From the NCBI RefSeq assembly GCF_040675875.1, contig NZ_JBEGII010000001.1:3100001-3164000 (forward strand): a DNA stretch of 64,000 nt, in the 5' to 3' direction. Source of the DNA: Microbacterium sp. LWO12-1.2 (GTDB taxonomy: Bacteria; Actinomycetota; Actinomycetes; Actinomycetales; Microbacteriaceae). The notes below the pieces were generated by a model. It was given only the letters and a program-made list of their open reading frames with translations. It made no database searches and was not told the DNA's origin. The position numbers and the translations under genes were made by a program. Below, one piece after another: positions 1 to 8,363 of this stretch (position 1 is its first letter; each line of letters begins with the position of its first letter).

Positions 1-653
1 GAGAGGCCCTCCGCCTGAGCCAGCCGCAGTGCGAGAGCGGACTTGCTCTCGTTCTCGATGCCGCCCGGCGAGACCATGTTGACGCGCACTCCACGCGGAG
101 CGAGTTCGTTCGCGAGTCCCTTGCTGTACGTGCGAAGCGCCGCCTTGGCTGCGGCATACGCGAGCGTGCCGTCGTGGATCGGCATCCGCGCCTGGATCGA
201 ACCCACATGCACGATCGCTCCCCGGTCTGTGGCTGCGCTCAATGCGGGGACCAGCGCACGGTCGATACGGACCGCCGTGAGGAGGTTGATCTCGAGCTCC
301 CTCTGCCAGTCCGCATCCGTCAGCGCGGCATGACCTCCGGCGGGCGCGCTGGAGCCACCGACGACGTGCACGAGAATGTCCAGTCCGCCGGCCTCGGCGA
401 CAGCGTCGGCGAGGAGGCCAGGTGCCTCCGCTGCGGTGGCGTCGAGGAGGAGGAGACGAGCAGGCAGTGCTGTCGGAGGCGCCGAGCGCCCCGCTGCCCA
501 GACGTCCGCACCGGCAGCGGCGAGCCGTCGCACGACGGCAGCGCCGAGCCCGCGAGTGCCGCCGACGACGAGGGCGCGGGAGCCGACGAGTGCGAGGGCG
601 GGAGGGTAACCGGCCCCTGGGTCCGGTCGTGAAGGGGGTGTGTTCTCCTGCAT
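1..653 (-). CDS. SDR-family oxidoreductase, 3' end cut by the window edge
   Basis: The frame starts at an ATG at 653 and stays open to the left edge, so the C-terminus is missing. The translation has the nucleotide-binding stretch VVGGTRGLG near residue 29, an NNAG-equivalent LVHVVGG, and the catalytic YAAAK (Tyr-x-x-x-Lys) followed by RVNMVSPGGI, which is typical of classical short-chain dehydrogenases. It should therefore be an NAD(P)H-dependent cytoplasmic oxidoreductase; the substrate cannot be told. The first 20 residues before the Rossmann fold are Pro-rich, so a start further in is possible. The MerR gene on the same strand lies 53 bases upstream, which makes this SDR a plausible target of that regulator. 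Confidence 0.85.
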   Translation of the reverse strand, partial: MQENTPPSRPDPGAGYPPALALVGSRALVVGGTRGLGAAVVRRLAAAGADVWAAGRSAPPTALPARLLLLDATAAEAPGLLADAVAEAGGLDILVHVVGGSSAPAGGHAALTDADWQRELEINLLTAVRIDRALVPALSAATDRGAIVHVGSIQARMPIHDGTLAYAAAKAALRTYSKGLANELAPRGVRVNMVSPGGIENESKSALALRLAQAEGL

Positions 654-706
654 GCCTCCACACTGAGCCTTCCCCTCGGGGGAAGGTCAAGCGGTGACGG
701 CATCCG

Positions 707-1534
707 TCATCGGAACACGCGGAAGATCGGCCATCCGATGTCGATGACGCAGTGCTGATCGATGCCGGGGAAGCCCTGGATGTAGGTCTCACGCACGGGA
801 GCATCGATGCGGAGTTCGTGCCGCGCGACGTGCGCGCCCAGCGCCGCGTAGACCTGAGGGACCAGCGCGTCGGACCCTTCGTGCCGTGCGACCGCGAGTT
901 CGACGGCCGGAAGGACCAGCACCTCTGCACCGGAGCGGAGGGCGTGCTCATCGAAGCCGTTCTGGATCGCGAAGTACAGGGTCGCGGTTCCTCGGCCGTC
1001 GACGAGCAGGTCATCCGGCCATACGCCGCCGAACGAACCGATCGCGTCAGGGTCGGCGCTGTCGGCGATGCCCTGCAGTGTCGACACGGATCGGCGGAAC
1101 CACGTGCCGAGGTCGCGCAGGTCGATGCACTCGCGGATCGCCACCACACGGGTCTCCGCGACGCTGCGATGGACGATCTCCGGTTGAGGACGAGGCCGCT
1201 CCAGCATCGCTCTCAGGCTCTCGACGGCCGCTCTGGTCTCTTCGAGCTTGTCCTCCATCCGCGCGAGATGATCCGAGATCAGCTCGGCGCGCAGCTCGAC
1301 GTCGGGCGTCGAGACCACCTCGCGGATCACCTCGACCGGCACATCTAGGGTGCGCAGGGTGCGCACCGTCTGAGCATCCGGGATCTGTTCCGGGGTGTAC
1401 AGCCGGTAGCCGTTGTGGTCGTCGACATGGGCAGGCACGAGCACACCGTTGCGGTGATAGAAGCGGAGCGCCTTGGCGGTCAGGCGCACGGCTCGCGAGA
1501 AGTCGCCGATCGTCATCAGGGAAGCCACAGTCAC
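707..1534 (-). CDS. MerR-family transcriptional regulator with effector-binding domain
   Basis: The 275-aa product begins with a MerR winged helix (TIGDFSRAVRLTAKALRFYHRNGVL, then GYRLYTPEQ), followed by a coiled-coil linker around residues 85-115 and a C-terminal half that looks like the GyrI/BmrR effector-binding fold. MerR proteins bind distorted operators as dimers and activate when the effector binds; BmrR-like members sense lipophilic cations. There is no Cys pattern for metal sensing. It is transcribed toward the partial SDR at the left edge, which may be its target. The ligand is not deducible from sequence. Confidence 0.85.
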   Translation of the reverse strand: MTVASLMTIGDFSRAVRLTAKALRFYHRNGVLVPAHVDDHNGYRLYTPEQIPDAQTVRTLRTLDVPVEVIREVVSTPDVELRAELISDHLARMEDKLEETRAAVESLRAMLERPRPQPEIVHRSVAETRVVAIRECIDLRDLGTWFRRSVSTLQGIADSADPDAIGSFGGVWPDDLLVDGRGTATLYFAIQNGFDEHALRSGAEVLVLPAVELAVARHEGSDALVPQVYAALGAHVARHELRIDAPVRETYIQGFPGIDQHCVIDIGWPIFRVFR

Positions 1535-1569
1535 GATTATGTCGTCCGTGGAAGGTGCCGGGCCCGGAC

Positions 1570-1650
1570 GGATCGCGGAGGTCGTGACGGATCGCGGAGA
1601 GATCGCCGCAGATTCTTCCGCGATCCGTCATCCTCTCCGTGATTCGTCAC
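1570..1650. repeat. Nested intergenic palindrome, GACGGATCGCGGA family, copy 1
   Basis: TGACGGATCGCGGA at 1585-1598 is matched perfectly by its reverse complement at 1617-1630. A second, imperfect pair flanks it (GGATCGCGGAG near 1570; CTCCGTGATTC near 1634). A near-copy lies at 11505-11591 with ACGAATCGCGGA arms. The element sits between the divergent MerR and Fur genes. It is best read as a dispersed REP-like element or hairpin; a regulatory role is only possible. Confidence 0.6.
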
Positions 1651-1711
1651 CGGATCCCGGGCCGGATGACGGGAAGGATGACGGCGGATGACACGCCCAC
1701 CGGCATCCTTC

Positions 1712-1728
1712 TTTTGAATCACTCAAAA
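1712..1728 (+). promoter_or_regulatory. Candidate Fur-type operator upstream of the Fur gene
   Basis: TTTTGA-N5-TCAAAA is a perfect inverted repeat (TTTTGAATCACTCAAAA) in an AT-rich patch 19 bases before the Fur start codon. Redox-responsive Fur proteins in actinobacteria commonly repress themselves and a downstream catalase through such AT-rich sites. Assigning this site to this Fur protein is inference. Confidence 0.6.
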
Positions 1729-1747
1729 CAACAGGTAGGGTCGAGGC

Positions 1748-2170
1748 ATGGAGACAGAACTCGACTCGGCGCTTCGCGGCGCCGGGCTGCGCGCGACCGC
1801 GGGCCGCGTCGCCGTGCTCGAGGCGCTGACCTCCATGGCCCATACGGATGCGGAGCGGCTCTACCGCGCCGTGTCCGAAGTGCTGCCGACCACGTCGATC
1901 CAGTCGGTGCACAACATCCTCGCGGACCTGACGACGGCGGGACTCATCCGCCGGATCGAACCGGCAGGCTCCGCAGCCCTCTATGAGCGGCGCATCGGCG
2001 ACAACCACCACCACGTCGTCTGCACCTCCTGCGGTGCGGTCGGCGATGTGGACTGCGTGGTCGGCGATGCACCGTGCCTCACGCCGTCCTCGGCCGGGGG
2101 TTTCACCGTCCAGACAGCCGAAGTCACCTTCTGGGGCCTCTGCCCCAGCTGCCAGAACGCCGCGCAGTAG
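1748..2170 (+). CDS. Fur-family peroxide/metal-responsive repressor
   Basis: The 140-aa product has the Fur winged helix (LRATAGRVAVLEAL, TSIQSVHNILADLTTAGLI) and a metal-binding C-terminal half with HHH at about residues 87-89, CTSC at 92-95, and a late CPSC for the structural zinc. Fur proteins of this length next to a catalase usually act as metal-dependent peroxide sensors (FurA/CatR type). The gene is 75 bases upstream of the catalase on the same strand and has a palindromic AT-rich operator in front of it. The likely role is autorepression and repression of the catalase until peroxide oxidises the sensor. An iron-only Fur role is less likely given the neighbour. Confidence 0.88.
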   Translation: METELDSALRGAGLRATAGRVAVLEALTSMAHTDAERLYRAVSEVLPTTSIQSVHNILADLTTAGLIRRIEPAGSAALYERRIGDNHHHVVCTSCGAVGDVDCVVGDAPCLTPSSAGGFTVQTAEVTFWGLCPSCQNAAQ

Positions 2171-2245
2171 TCCGACGCGCCCGCCCCATCTCGTCATCCA
2201 CGAGACAGGGATGCTCGTCGCGCCTGCGCGCAGAAGGAGAAGAAC

Positions 2246-3712
2246 ATGACGAATCCTGCCACCAACCAGCCCGCCACCACGACGCAGACCGGCACCCCGG
2301 TCGCCAGCGACGCGCACTCGCTCACCGTCGGGGCCGACGGTCCCACCGTGCTCCACGACCGCTACCTGGTCGAGAAGCTCGCCTCGTTCAACCGCGAGCG
2401 CGTGCCGGAGCGCAACCCGCACGCCAAGGGCGGCGGCGCGTTCGGAGAGTTCGTCGTGACCGAAGACGTCTCGGCCTACACCCGGGCCGCGGCGTTCCAG
2501 CCCGGCGCCACCAGCGAGACGCTGCTGCGGTTCTCGTCGGTCGCCGGCGAGCAGGGCTCCCCCGACACCTGGCGTGATGTGCGCGGCTTCGCCCTGCGCT
2601 TCTACACGTCGGAGGGAAACCTCGACATCGTCGGCAACAACACCCCGACGTTCTTCCTGCGCGACGCGATGAAGTTCCCCGACTTCATCCACTCGCAGAA
2701 GCGCCTCGGCGACTCGGGTCTGCGCGACGCCGACATGCAGTGGGACTTCTGGACCCTCTCGCCCGAGACCGCCCACCAGGTGACGTACCTCATGGGCGAC
2801 CGCGGCCTGCCCCGCAGCTGGCGCCACATGAACGGCTACGGCTCGCACACGTATCAGTGGATCAACGCCGAGGGTGAGCGCTTCTGGGTGCAGTACCACT
2901 TCCTCTCGAAGCAGGGCGTGGAGGAGATGGGTGCCGACGAGGCGCAGCAGCTCGCCGGATCGGATGCCGACTACTACCGCCGCGACCTGTTCGATGCGAT
3001 CGACCGCGGCGAGCACCCCTCGTGGGACGTGTACGTGCAGGTCATGCCGTACGACGAGGCGAAGGACTACCGGTTCAACCCGTTCGACCTCACCAAGACC
3101 TGGTCGAAGAAGGACTACCCGCGCATCAAGGTGGGTACGTTCACGTTGAACCGCAACCCGCAGAACTTCTTCGCCGAGATCGAGCAGGCCGCGTTCTCGC
3201 CCGGGAACCAGGTGCCCGGCACCGGCATCTCCCCCGACAAGATGCTCATGGCGCGCGTGTTCGCGTACTCCGACGCCCAGCGCTACCGGATCGGTGCGAA
3301 CTACAACCAGCTGCCCGTGAACCAGGCGCACGCCGCCGAGACGCGCAACTACATGCACGAGGGTCAGATGCAGTACCGGCACAACGACGCCGCGCACCGC
3401 GTCTACACGCCGCACTCCTTCGGGGCGGCCGGCGGCCCGGTGGCCGACCCGGTCGCGGGGGTCGAGGCGAGCTGGGAGTCCGACGGCGAGCTGATGCGCG
3501 CGGCCGCGACCCTCCACCTCGACGACGATGACTTCGGTCAGGCGGGCACGCTCTACCGCACGGTCTTCGACGACGCGCAGCGGGCCCGGTTCCTCGAGAC
3601 CCTCACCGGCCAGGGGCGCTCGATCACGATCGACGTCATCCGCGAGCGCTTCTTCCAGTACTGGACGAACGTGGATGCCGCTCTCGGCGAGGCCCTGCGC
3701 GCGCAGGTCTGA
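2246..3712 (+). CDS. katA: Monofunctional haem catalase
   Basis: The 488-aa protein converts hydrogen peroxide to water and oxygen in the cytoplasm. The distal His is in RNPHAKGGG (about His59), the distal Asn is in the GNNTP motif (about 131-132), and the proximal haem-ligand Tyr is in [12 protein letters not shown] (about Tyr341). The length fits the small-subunit clade 3 catalases. AAGGAG sits seven bases before the ATG. It follows the Fur gene directly, which suggests peroxide-responsive control. There is a 14-residue Thr/Gln-rich N-terminal extension and no sign of frameshift. Confidence 0.96.
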   Translation: MTNPATNQPATTTQTGTPVASDAHSLTVGADGPTVLHDRYLVEKLASFNRERVPERNPHAKGGGAFGEFVVTEDVSAYTRAAAFQPGATSETLLRFSSVAGEQGSPDTWRDVRGFALRFYTSEGNLDIVGNNTPTFFLRDAMKFPDFIHSQKRLGDSGLRDADMQWDFWTLSPETAHQVTYLMGDRGLPRSWRHMNGYGSHTYQWINAEGERFWVQYHFLSKQGVEEMGADEAQQLAGSDADYYRRDLFDAIDRGEHPSWDVYVQVMPYDEAKDYRFNPFDLTKTWSKKDYPRIKVGTFTLNRNPQNFFAEIEQAAFSPGNQVPGTGISPDKMLMARVFAYSDAQRYRIGANYNQLPVNQAHAAETRNYMHEGQMQYRHNDAAHRVYTPHSFGAAGGPVADPVAGVEASWESDGELMRAAATLHLDDDDFGQAGTLYRTVFDDAQRARFLETLTGQGRSITIDVIRERFFQYWTNVDAALGEALRAQV

Positions 3713-3745
3713 GTCGAGGCTCGATCAGCCTCACGGCTGCCCCCA

Positions 3746-3825
3746 CCGAGACCCACCGCTCCCGCCCAGGCCCACCACCCCGCGCGTCGCAGGTGGTGGG
3801 TCTCGGCGGGAGTGGTGGGTTTCGG
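3746..3825. repeat. Long imperfect inverted repeat after the catalase
   Basis: The left arm at 3746-3779 (CCGAGACCCACCGCTCCCGCC, then CCCACCACC) pairs with 3792-3825, whose reverse complement reads CCGAAACCCACCACTCCCG and continues in step with only a few mismatches. It lies between the converging catalase and HxlR genes, so it could act as a bidirectional terminator. The length and internal CCCACC repetition also fit a dispersed palindromic repeat. Confidence 0.55.
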
Positions 3826-3879
3826 CGCACGGCAACCGCGCGCGCTGCTCCCGGCGCGCGGCCGGGGCGGGAGTGCGCG

Positions 3880-4296
3880 CTAGGAGTGCGCGGCGTCGTA
3901 GCGGGCGCGGGAGTCCTCGATCGCGGCGTGGTTCGCAAGCGCCCAGTCGCCGATGGTGCGGGCCATCGGGATGAGCGTGGCGCCGAGGTCGGTGAGCTCG
4001 TACTCCACCCGCGGCGGCACCTCGGCGTAGGCGGTGCGCGTGACCAGACCATCACGCTCGAGCTGGCGGAGCGTCAGCGTCAGCATCCGCTGGGAGATAC
4101 CGGGGATGTGCTTCAGGAGCTCCGTGAACCGCAGCCGGTCTCCGCGCAGCGTGGCGATGACGAGCAGAGACCACTTGTCGCCGACCCGGTCGAGCACCTC
4201 GCGGATCGCGCGACCCGCGTTCTCATCGAGCGAGCAGGAACTCTCGTAGCCCGGGAACCCGGCAACGTTGCGCTCGTCGATGTGGGTCAGTGACAT
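3880..4296 (-). CDS. HxlR-family transcriptional regulator
   Basis: The winged-helix protein carries the HxlR (DUF24) signature: a Cys near the N-terminus (ESSCSLDENAG), GDKWSLLVIATLRGDRLRF, then GISQRMLTLTLRQLERDGLVTRTAYAEVPPRVEYELTDLG. The start at 4296 (MSLTHIDER) is chosen because AAAGG sits seven bases before it; a start 10 codons upstream lacks a good ribosome site. HxlR proteins often sense electrophiles or redox stress through the N-terminal Cys. It is divergent from a DoxX-type membrane protein, with a perfect palindrome in the gap, so it probably represses that gene and itself. Confidence 0.87.
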   Translation of the reverse strand: MSLTHIDERNVAGFPGYESSCSLDENAGRAIREVLDRVGDKWSLLVIATLRGDRLRFTELLKHIPGISQRMLTLTLRQLERDGLVTRTAYAEVPPRVEYELTDLGATLIPMARTIGDWALANHAAIEDSRARYDAAHS

Positions 4297-4338
4297 CGGT
4301 GTGCCTTTTGCAGCCGCCATCCGCATGCTCCATTCTTG

Positions 4339-4353
4339 GTTACTGATCGTAAC
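4339..4353. promoter_or_regulatory. Candidate HxlR operator
   Basis: GTTACTGATCGTAAC is a perfect 5+5 inverted repeat in the AT-rich gap between the divergent HxlR and DoxX genes. The GTTAC/GTAAC half-sites resemble known HxlR/YodB-type operators. Its position lets one site control both promoters. Confidence 0.55.
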
Positions 4354-4382
4354 AAAGTCACAGAACAGAACCTAGGAGTTCC

Positions 4383-4748
4383 ATGCTCATCGCCCTCTGG
4401 ATCGTCAACGGCCTGCTGGCCCTCGCCATGCTGGGCGGAGGCGGCATGAAGCTCGTCACGCCGAAGTCCACACTCGCCGAGCGGGGTATGGCCTGGACCG
4501 AAGACTTCTCGGCACCGGTGGTCAAGCTCATCGCCGGCCTCGAGGTCGTCGGCGCCATCGGTCTGATCCTGCCCCTGCTGACCGGGATCGCCCCGATCCT
4601 CACCCCGCTCGCAGGCACCGGCCTCGCGATCATCATGATCGGGGCGACCATCGTCCACGTGCGCCGCAAGGAGCCCTTCGCTCCTGCACTGGTGCTCGCG
4701 CTGCTGGCCATCGCGAGCGCGGTGCTCGGCTTCCTCGTCGTCGCCTGA
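4383..4748 (+). CDS. DoxX-family membrane protein
   Basis: The 121-aa product has four predicted membrane helices (about residues 3-20, 42-65, 70-88, 98-120) and the DoxX-like layout seen in many small quinone- or redox-linked membrane proteins. AGGAG precedes the ATG. Expression is probably controlled by the divergent HxlR regulator, which often pairs with DoxX or oxidoreductase genes in actinobacteria. The biochemical role is unknown. Confidence 0.75.
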   Translation: MLIALWIVNGLLALAMLGGGGMKLVTPKSTLAERGMAWTEDFSAPVVKLIAGLEVVGAIGLILPLLTGIAPILTPLAGTGLAIIMIGATIVHVRRKEPFAPALVLALLAIASAVLGFLVVA

Positions 4749-4807
4749 GGCTCAGCGCGTCGGGTGGCGGGCGTGGTTCACGCTCGCTGCCCGGCGGGAT
4801 CCGCGGG

Positions 4808-5530
4808 TCAGAGATCGACGACCCTGGCGAACTCCTCGCTCGTCGTGCGCAGATGGGCGCGCATCGCTGCGGCAGCACCCTCGGCGTCGCCCCGGCGCAC
4901 GGCGTCCAGGATCTTCTCGTGCGCTCCCCAGCTCGACTCCTTGACGAACTCGAAGCTCATCAGGTCGACGGACTCGAACATGCGCACCCGCGCCTCTTCC
5001 ACGGCATCCCGCACCAGGGCATTCCGCGACGCTTCTGCGAGAGCGATGTGGAAGTCGGTGTCGGCGATGCGGGAGTCCGCCTTGGTCTCGGACTCGGCGA
5101 GATCGCGCTGAGCGAGCTCCATCGCCTCGAGGTCGTCGTCGGTGCGCCGAGTCGCGGCGAGCGCAGCCCCGCCCGACTCCACGATCACGCGGAACTCCGT
5201 AAGCTCGCCGATCTCCGCCGAGCGCGTGCGCACCTCCTCGCGGATCAGGCGCGGATCCAGCGCGGCATCCTGCACGATGGCACCGCCCGATGCTCCTCGG
5301 GAGATCACGATCTGGCCGCTGCCCTCCAGGATGCGCAGCGCCTGCCGCAGCGTCTCTCGGGCGACGCCCAGCTGCTCGGCGAGGCGTCGCTCCGGCGGCA
5401 GGCGGTCACCGGGACGGATGCGACCGAGCGCCATCTCGCGGCGCAGGAACCCCACCACGGCCTGATACCCCGACACGGGTTGCAGCACAGCGCGGGAGAA
5501 GTCGCGGTGCGCCTCGTCGCGCTCGCCCAT
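4808..5530 (-). CDS. FadR/GntR-family regulator of the amine catabolism operon
   Basis: The 240-aa product has an N-terminal GntR winged helix (LPPERRLAEQLGVARETLRQALRILEGSGQIV) and an all-helical FCD ligand domain with Asp and His residues (DTDFHIALAEASRN, and a late AHEKIL) in the positions that bind metal or ligand. It is the last gene of the minus-strand operon with permease, hydrolase, SDR, ligase and aldehyde dehydrogenase, 15 bases after the dehydrogenase. It is the obvious candidate to bind the large palindrome at 11415-11451 in front of the permease, and the inducer would be a pathway substrate. Confidence 0.88.
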   Translation of the reverse strand: MGERDEAHRDFSRAVLQPVSGYQAVVGFLRREMALGRIRPGDRLPPERRLAEQLGVARETLRQALRILEGSGQIVISRGASGGAIVQDAALDPRLIREEVRTRSAEIGELTEFRVIVESGGAALAATRRTDDDLEAMELAQRDLAESETKADSRIADTDFHIALAEASRNALVRDAVEEARVRMFESVDLMSFEFVKESSWGAHEKILDAVRRGDAEGAAAAMRAHLRTTSEEFARVVDL

Positions 5531-5545
5531 GCGTACTCCGTCCGC

Positions 5546-6988
5546 CTAGAGGGGGAGACCCGGCCTGTCCACGCCCACGATCTGCTTCCCCACGAAGAAG
5601 TCAAGCACATCGTCGTCGCCGTGGCCCCCGAGTCCGCTGGCACCGAAGAAGCTCTGCGCCGACTGCGGAGACATGTCGAGAACGCTCGTGCCGTTCACCT
5701 TGACCTCGCCCGCGATGAGCCGCGTACCCAGAGCGGCAGCGGCCGCTTCATCCTCACCGAAGACGTAGCCGGCGAGGCCGACCTGACCGGTGTTGGCGAT
5801 GCGCACGGCTTCGTCCTCGTCGCGGTAGCCACCGACCTGGAGCATGGGCCCGAACACCTCGTCGGCGAGCCCGGGGCCGTCGAGCACCGCCACGCTCGGC
5901 GCGAAGAACCAGCCGCCCTGCGGCACGCCATCGACGCGGTGGACCTCCGCCCCCTGCTGCACGAGGCGGTCACGCTGCTCCTCCAGCTCGGTGCGGCGCG
6001 CGGCGAACGCCACCGGCCCCACCTCCGTCGCCTCGTCCAGACTCGACCCGATCACCCGGCGTCCGAACTCCTCGGCCAGCAGCGCGGCGAGCTCGTTCCT
6101 GCGCGCACGGTCGACGAGTACGCGCCGCGGCGCCTCACACCACTGACCGGAGAGCTTCAACACGCCATCCGCCAGCGCCTTCGCCGCCGCAGGGAGATCC
6201 GCATCGGCACGCACGATCGCGGCGTTGTTCGAGCCCAGTTCGAGCTGCAACCGGGCGAAGCGCGCCGCGGCCGTCGCGGCGATCGCCCTGCCGGTGGGCG
6301 TGGAGCCGGTCATCGAGATCGCCGCGATGCGCTGATCGGCCACCAGCCGTCGTCCGACACCGCCGCTCCCCTGCACCAGGCTGACGACGCCGTCGGGGAT
6401 GCCGACCGCGTGCGCACCCTCCAGCAGCAGCTGGGCGCTCCACGGTGAGAACGACGACGGCTTGAGCACCACGACAGCACCGGCGGCGAGCGCGAACGCG
6501 GTCTTCTTCACCGCCATCGCCGACGGCGCGTTCCACGGCAGGATGAGGGCGGTCGGCCCCCAGGGGACACGGTGCAGCCGCACGTCGCCCTGCTCTGCGG
6601 GGAGCGCGCGGGAGTCCTGAACCGCGACGGCCCGACGCCCCGCATCGCGCAGCGTGGCGCCGTTCGCCCCGCCGAAGAGCCTCGTGACGGAGATCGGGAC
6701 CCCGCTGTTGAGCGCGTCGAGCCGAGCGATCTCCTCGGCACGGGCATCGATCCACTCGGCCAGTGCATCGAGCAGCTCCGCCCGACGCTCAGGCGCCAGT
6801 CCCCGCCAGCGCCGATCGTCGTGCGCCGCCTGCGCGGCATCCACGGCACGATCCACCTGGCCGGTCGAGCTCGACAGGGAAGGAGCGAGCACCTCCCCCG
6901 TGTTGGGGTCGTGCAGCCAGGAGCCGTCAGATTCGGGGCTCTCCTCGGCGACGCCGCCGATCCAGGTGCGCAGAGCGGGGTACGTCAT
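5546..6988 (-). CDS. NAD(P)-dependent aldehyde dehydrogenase (PuuC-like role)
   Basis: The 480-aa protein oxidises an aldehyde to a carboxylate. The fold marks are ILPWNAPSAMAVKK, a cofactor-loop stretch ending MTGSTPTGRAI, the general base Glu in LELGSNN, and the catalytic Cys in SGQWCEAPRR. The start lies one base after the stop of the ligase gene, so the two are tightly coupled. In a gamma-glutamyl pathway this enzyme would oxidise gamma-glutamyl-aminoaldehyde, the PuuC step. Substrate assignment rests on operon context. Confidence 0.88.
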   Translation of the reverse strand: MTYPALRTWIGGVAEESPESDGSWLHDPNTGEVLAPSLSSSTGQVDRAVDAAQAAHDDRRWRGLAPERRAELLDALAEWIDARAEEIARLDALNSGVPISVTRLFGGANGATLRDAGRRAVAVQDSRALPAEQGDVRLHRVPWGPTALILPWNAPSAMAVKKTAFALAAGAVVVLKPSSFSPWSAQLLLEGAHAVGIPDGVVSLVQGSGGVGRRLVADQRIAAISMTGSTPTGRAIAATAAARFARLQLELGSNNAAIVRADADLPAAAKALADGVLKLSGQWCEAPRRVLVDRARRNELAALLAEEFGRRVIGSSLDEATEVGPVAFAARRTELEEQRDRLVQQGAEVHRVDGVPQGGWFFAPSVAVLDGPGLADEVFGPMLQVGGYRDEDEAVRIANTGQVGLAGYVFGEDEAAAAALGTRLIAGEVKVNGTSVLDMSPQSAQSFFGASGLGGHGDDDVLDFFVGKQIVGVDRPGLPL

Positions 6989-6989
6989 G

Positions 6990-8363
6990 TCAGATCCGAT
7001 CGAAGTAGCGGTGCAGGTCCCAGTCGGTCACCCGAGACATGAACGTCGTCCACTCGTGCTCGAGCAGTACCTGCTGGTGCGAGATGAGGTCGGGCGTGAG
7101 GAGTTCACGGACGAGGCTGCTCGCGCCGAACAGTTCGGCGGCACGGCGGGGGTCGGTCGGCATCGCCCCGTCGCCCGCGAGCTCGTATGCACTCCCGCGC
7201 ACGGGGTCGCCGAGCTCGGCTCCCCTGGCCATGCCGTCGCGCGCCGAGGCGAGCACGCCGGTGAGCGTGAAGTACGGGTTCGTGTCGGCACCGGGGAGCC
7301 GGAACTCGAAGCGAAGCGCCGACGGGGTGTGTCCCACCACCCGCACCGTCGTGGTGCGGTTGTCGAAGCCCCAGGTGCGCCCACTACCCGCGACGTCGGT
7401 GGAGTTGCTACGGCGATACGCGTTCACGGTCGGGGCGTACCAGGCCATGAACGCCGGAGCGTGCTCCAGTGCGCCGGCGATCGCCGACCGCATCCGCGGA
7501 CTCAGATGCTCGGGGTCATCCTCGTCCCAGAACGCCTCCGTGCCGTCTTCGCCGAGGAACGACACGTGCACATGACAGGAGGAGCCGGGCTGGTCGTTCA
7601 GCGGGCGGGCCATGAACGTCGCCGACATGCCGGCGCGCGCCGCGGTGTCGCGCACCGCGAGCTTGTACAGGGCGTGCCGGTCGGCCATCTCCAGCGGGTC
7701 ACCGTAGGTGAACGTCATCTCCCACTGCCCGAGCCCCCATTCGCTCTGCGCGGCTTCGACGAGGATGCCGCTGGCCCGCAGGTCGGCCCGCAGCTTCTGG
7801 AAGAACGGCTCGTACAGGTTCCCCTCGTGGATCATGAAGTCCGAGGGGGTGAGCGTGGTCGGATCCAGATCGCGGAATCCCGATTTGCGCAGCTCGCGGG
7901 GGTCGTTGCGGAACAGGTAGAACTCCAGCTCCGTGCCCACCTGCGGAGTGAGCCCGATTTCGCGGATGCGAGCGAGCTCCTGCTTGAGGATCACGCGGGG
8001 CGAGAGCGGCAGCGGTTCCTTGGTGTGCACGTCGACCGGATCGGCGAGGCAGATCGCGACGCCGTCGAGCCAGGCGGCAGGGCGCAGGGTCTCCAGGTCG
8101 GGGATCAGCGTCACATCCGGCACTCCGTTGTGCATCCCGCAGACCGCGAACTTGTTGGCGTCGATCAGCTCGAGACCCTGATCGATGTCCCACGCCCAGG
8201 CGCAGGTGCAGATGTCGACGCCGTTCGCGACGACCCGACCGAATCCCTCGACGGGGATGCGGCGGCCGACCAGACGTCCCTGCATGTCGGGCGTCGCCAC
8301 GATGACGGTGCGGATGCCTGCGGCCTCGAGATCGTCGGGCGCGAGCCGCACGTCGTCGATCAT
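6990..8363 (-). CDS. Glutamine synthetase-like gamma-glutamyl amine ligase
   Basis: The 457-aa protein has the GS beta-grasp and catalytic halves: VGTELEFYLF (metal-binding Glu), EAAQSEWGLGQWE, SSCHVHVSF, and an NRTTTVRV-FEFRLPGADTNPY stretch equal to the substrate/ATP region. It differs from housekeeping GlnA and resembles PuuA/GlnA3-type enzymes that glutamylate polyamines or amino alcohols. The ATG at 8363 overlaps the SDR stop as ATGA; an apparently longer frame upstream is only the shadow of the SDR. It likely forms the gamma-glutamyl adduct in the first catabolic step. Which amine is used cannot be told. Confidence 0.88.
   Translation of the reverse strand: MIDDVRLAPDDLEAAGIRTVIVATPDMQGRLVGRRIPVEGFGRVVANGVDICTCAWAWDIDQGLELIDANKFAVCGMHNGVPDVTLIPDLETLRPAAWLDGVAICLADPVDVHTKEPLPLSPRVILKQELARIREIGLTPQVGTELEFYLFRNDPRELRKSGFRDLDPTTLTPSDFMIHEGNLYEPFFQKLRADLRASGILVEAAQSEWGLGQWEMTFTYGDPLEMADRHALYKLAVRDTAARAGMSATFMARPLNDQPGSSCHVHVSFLGEDGTEAFWDEDDPEHLSPRMRSAIAGALEHAPAFMAWYAPTVNAYRRSNSTDVAGSGRTWGFDNRTTTVRVVGHTPSALRFEFRLPGADTNPYFTLTGVLASARDGMARGAELGDPVRGSAYELAGDGAMPTDPRRAAELFGASSLVRELLTPDLISHQQVLLEHEWTTFMSRVTDWDLHRYFDRI

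Noticed and set aside
1628..3517. Long open frame antisense to the catalase
   Set aside because: The 629-codon frame is an effect of high GC at third positions. The sense strand encodes a full catalase with all catalytic residues, and the antisense product has low complexity (Arg, Val, Gly, His).
4853..6448. Long plus-strand open frame across the FadR and aldehyde dehydrogenase genes
   Set aside because: It is antisense to two well-supported genes and its product is a low-complexity Arg/Ala/His sequence.
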